A DNA stretch of 6,887 nucleotides from Candidatus Nitrosopolaris rasttigaisensis (GTDB lineage: Archaea > Thermoproteota > Nitrososphaeria > Nitrososphaerales > Nitrososphaeraceae). Below, piece by piece: positions 5,765 to 6,887 of this stretch (positions are counted from its first letter, which is position 1; every line of letters starts with the position of its first letter). The notes beneath the pieces were generated by a model. The model saw only the letters and a program-made list of their open reading frames with translations, did not search any database and was not told where the DNA came from. The stretch covers positions 1 through 6,887 of the forward strand of contig CAKOFP010000084.1 in assembly GCA_933226995.1 (NCBI GenBank), written 5' to 3'. The translations under genes and the position numbers were made by a program.

Positions 5765-6256
5765 TTAGATCGAAGTTATGCTCATCATCGAGTCTGTATT
5801 AACCCGATGTTTATCTATGAATCCTGATGTCGCAGCAATCACATATTTAGCGGGTTTTGTATTTTTATAAGTGCAGTCAGCCATATCAAAAGTACTCTTA
5901 CATGGAGGTACGTCTTTTACCATATATACTACATTTCCATTTTCGTCAAACCAAATTAGATCAAGATTGTACCCTATATTTAAGAGCCACATTGAGTAAA
6001 GATCTGGCTTGTCATAAACTAGAATCATCGCGGAATTAAATGGCATTTTTTCATGCCTGAACATAAGCCATCTTTCTTTTTCTGCACTAGACTTTGCAAC
6101 CTCAACCTTAATTACATCATGATTTATCCTAACTGTTCCTACAGGAAAGCCTGCAGGTGCATTTTTGACTCCTGGTGGAATAAACACAAGACCTAGCACG
6201 CCTAATGCAATAGCTGCAATCATAACTGGAACTAGAACTGCTATTTTGTGCACCAT
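5765..6256 (-). CDS. Membrane-anchored DUF192 family protein
   Basis: The frame starts at ATG 6256 and gives 163 residues. A single hydrophobic segment (5-26) is a signal-anchor, leaving the rest outside the membrane. Residues about 42-150 follow the DUF192 pattern: V-x-VA (51-54), ERWLMFR (61-67), M77 with ILVYD (the family's GMLFVF strand), MW-x-x-N at 89-93, LDLIWFDENGNVV (98-110), VPPC (116-119), C128, Y130 and AKYVIA (136-141) before G145. The family's usual WMKNTxIPLD is here W-LLNIGYNLD, keeping W, N, L and D. C119 and C128 could form a disulfide. DUF192 is widespread in bacteria and archaea but its biochemical function is not established. A weak CAATAAC element centred near 6282 is correctly placed for a leaderless transcript. 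Family assignment is strong. Confidence 0.92.
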   Translation of the reverse strand: MVHKIAVLVPVMIAAIALGVLGLVFIPPGVKNAPAGFPVGTVRINHDVIKVEVAKSSAEKERWLMFRHEKMPFNSAMILVYDKPDLYSMWLLNIGYNLDLIWFDENGNVVYMVKDVPPCKSTFDMADCTYKNTKPAKYVIAATSGFIDKHRVNTDSMMSITSI

Positions 6257-6424
6257 AGTGAGTCAACAAAATACACTAGTTATTGGTTTTTTGTCAGTGT
6301 TGGTAAATGTGAAATTCATGTTCTCTATTTTGCTTGATGTTGAATCAAAGCGTTTCCCATTTCCGTTTCAGCCGGTCCCTTGCTATAAAATATAGATTTG
6401 TTGTCGTCTTTATAATTGCCATTA

Positions 6425-6550
6425 TTATTCTAAGTTGATGTTGCTTTTAGAATTATCGCTCGAGTTCACCTTAGTTGCGGAACTGGCTGGGGAAAAAGCA
6501 GTACCAGCGTAATGCAAGCCTCTGTCCTCGGTCTGCATACTTGAAATCAT
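6425..6550 (-). CDS. Possible small Ser/Asn-rich protein (41 residues)
   Basis: ATG at 6550-6548 opens a 41-codon frame ending in two consecutive TAA codons (6427-6422). The protein begins MISSMQTEDRGLHYAG and ends SSDNSKSNINLE; an internal ATG at 6538 is an alternative start. It has no cysteine, membrane segment or obvious domain. Its DNA is richer in G+C than the AT-rich flanks, and a TATA-like element at 6578-6587 is about 32 nt upstream, which would give a leader of a few bases. Promoter, base composition and tandem stops together suggest a transcribed unit, either a small protein or a small RNA. The flanking stretches 6257-6424 and 6588-6660 hold nothing I can support as a gene. Confidence 0.42.
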   Translation of the reverse strand: MISSMQTEDRGLHYAGTAFSPASSATKVNSSDNSKSNINLE

Positions 6551-6577
6551 ATACTTTCTACAAGTAGGTTGAGTATC

Positions 6578-6587
6578 TTATTATATT
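6578..6587 (-). promoter_or_regulatory. Putative TATA box for the small 6425-6550 unit
   Basis: The minus strand reads AATATAATAA, and start-site spacing predicts transcription beginning near 6556, a few bases before the ATG at 6550. The only other downstream gene on this strand, DUF192, begins 320 bp away. If functional, this promoter therefore argues for a transcript from the small frame. Confidence 0.38.
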
Positions 6588-6660
6588 AATATTTTTACAA
6601 GTCCATTAAATAATTTTTTTCTGGTTTATAGCCTGGTTGAGCCTATTTTTCAATTATTAA

Positions 6661-6858
6661 TTAATTATTCAGCATATCAAGTGGTATATTTTTCGCGATT
6701 ACTCTTTCAATTAGTTCCCGTACTAAAAGCTCCTTACATTCAATACAGAAATATGCTTCCTTGAACGTCAAACTATGATTGGGCATAAGGACAGGTCCAA
6801 AGCTAGGGATACCTTTGCATTCTGGTACGGCACATGCACGTTCTTGTTTGTGTTTCAT
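6661..6858 (-). CDS. Small four-cysteine, probably zinc-binding protein
   Basis: The frame gives 65 residues from ATG 6858. Cysteines are arranged as C9-x4-C14 and C38-x2-C41, with the second pair in the strand-like AYFCIEC, followed by a charged helix (ELLVRELIERVIAK). Two cysteine pairs separated by a beta-rich stretch and followed by a helix look like a small treble-clef or zinc-ribbon fold, so zinc binding is inferred. No signal peptide is present, so it is cytoplasmic. The frame stays open upstream to the window edge (it reads NECPDRDIK before M1), so an earlier start outside the window is possible; the added cysteine would then be a further candidate ligand. The other two frames have stops there. 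I do not recognise a named family; a nucleic-acid or protein-binding role is only a guess. Confidence 0.66.
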   Translation of the reverse strand: MKHKQERACAVPECKGIPSFGPVLMPNHSLTFKEAYFCIECKELLVRELIERVIAKNIPLDMLNN

Positions 6859-6887
6859 TTTGATATCTCTATCGGGACATTCATTTA

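Noticed and set aside
6165..6395. Plus-strand frame of 76 codons, and a similar one at 5857-6039
   Set aside because: Both are antisense to the DUF192 gene, whose conserved motifs establish the minus strand as coding.

Overview
The window looks like chromosomal DNA of an ammonia-oxidising archaeon (Nitrososphaerota). Its low G+C suggests something nearer to Nitrosocosmicus than to the GC-richer Nitrososphaera; this is inferred from gene style and no search was run. Pointers are short AT-rich intergenic gaps, TATA-like elements about 25-35 nt upstream of start codons, no convincing Shine-Dalgarno sites, a DM13 protein, a membrane-anchored DUF192 protein, a lyase-like beta-propeller and many N-glycosylation sequons in exported proteins.

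Layout. 1-514 (minus): start of a multi-pass membrane protein that runs off the left edge. 543-913 (minus): short coding-like pieces in shifting frames that resemble the remains of one or two universal stress protein (USP) genes. 964-1086 (plus): a possible 40-residue protein. 1098-1778 (plus): an exported DUF1264 protein. 1818-3491 (plus): an anchored seven-bladed propeller protein related to virginiamycin B lyase (Vgb)-like proteins, with a C-terminal beta domain. 3635-4270 (minus): an anchored DM13 protein without cysteine. 4430-4736 (minus): a TetR-type repressor pseudogene whose helix-turn-helix motif is still clear, with a 19-bp palindrome just upstream that may be its old operator. 4978-5565 (plus): an exported beta-rich protein of unknown family. 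5765-6256 (minus): an anchored DUF192 protein. 6425-6550 (minus): a possible 41-residue protein. 6661-6858 (minus): a small four-cysteine protein.

How the genes fit together. Every recognisable intact gene except the last small one encodes a protein sent to, or anchored in, the cell membrane. DUF1264 and the propeller gene are 39 bp apart on the same strand and may be co-transcribed. The others appear to be separate transcription units with their own promoters. I see no enzyme pathway, secretion machine, mobile element, CRISPR array, tRNA or rRNA. The theme is cell-surface proteins of mostly unknown function, separated by decayed regulatory or stress genes.

The main points beyond routine annotation are the TetR pseudogene with its palindrome, the likely USP remnants, two possible small proteins outside the usual size cut-off, and the serine in place of the expected DM13 cysteine. 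I did not find convincing evidence of a new multi-gene system.
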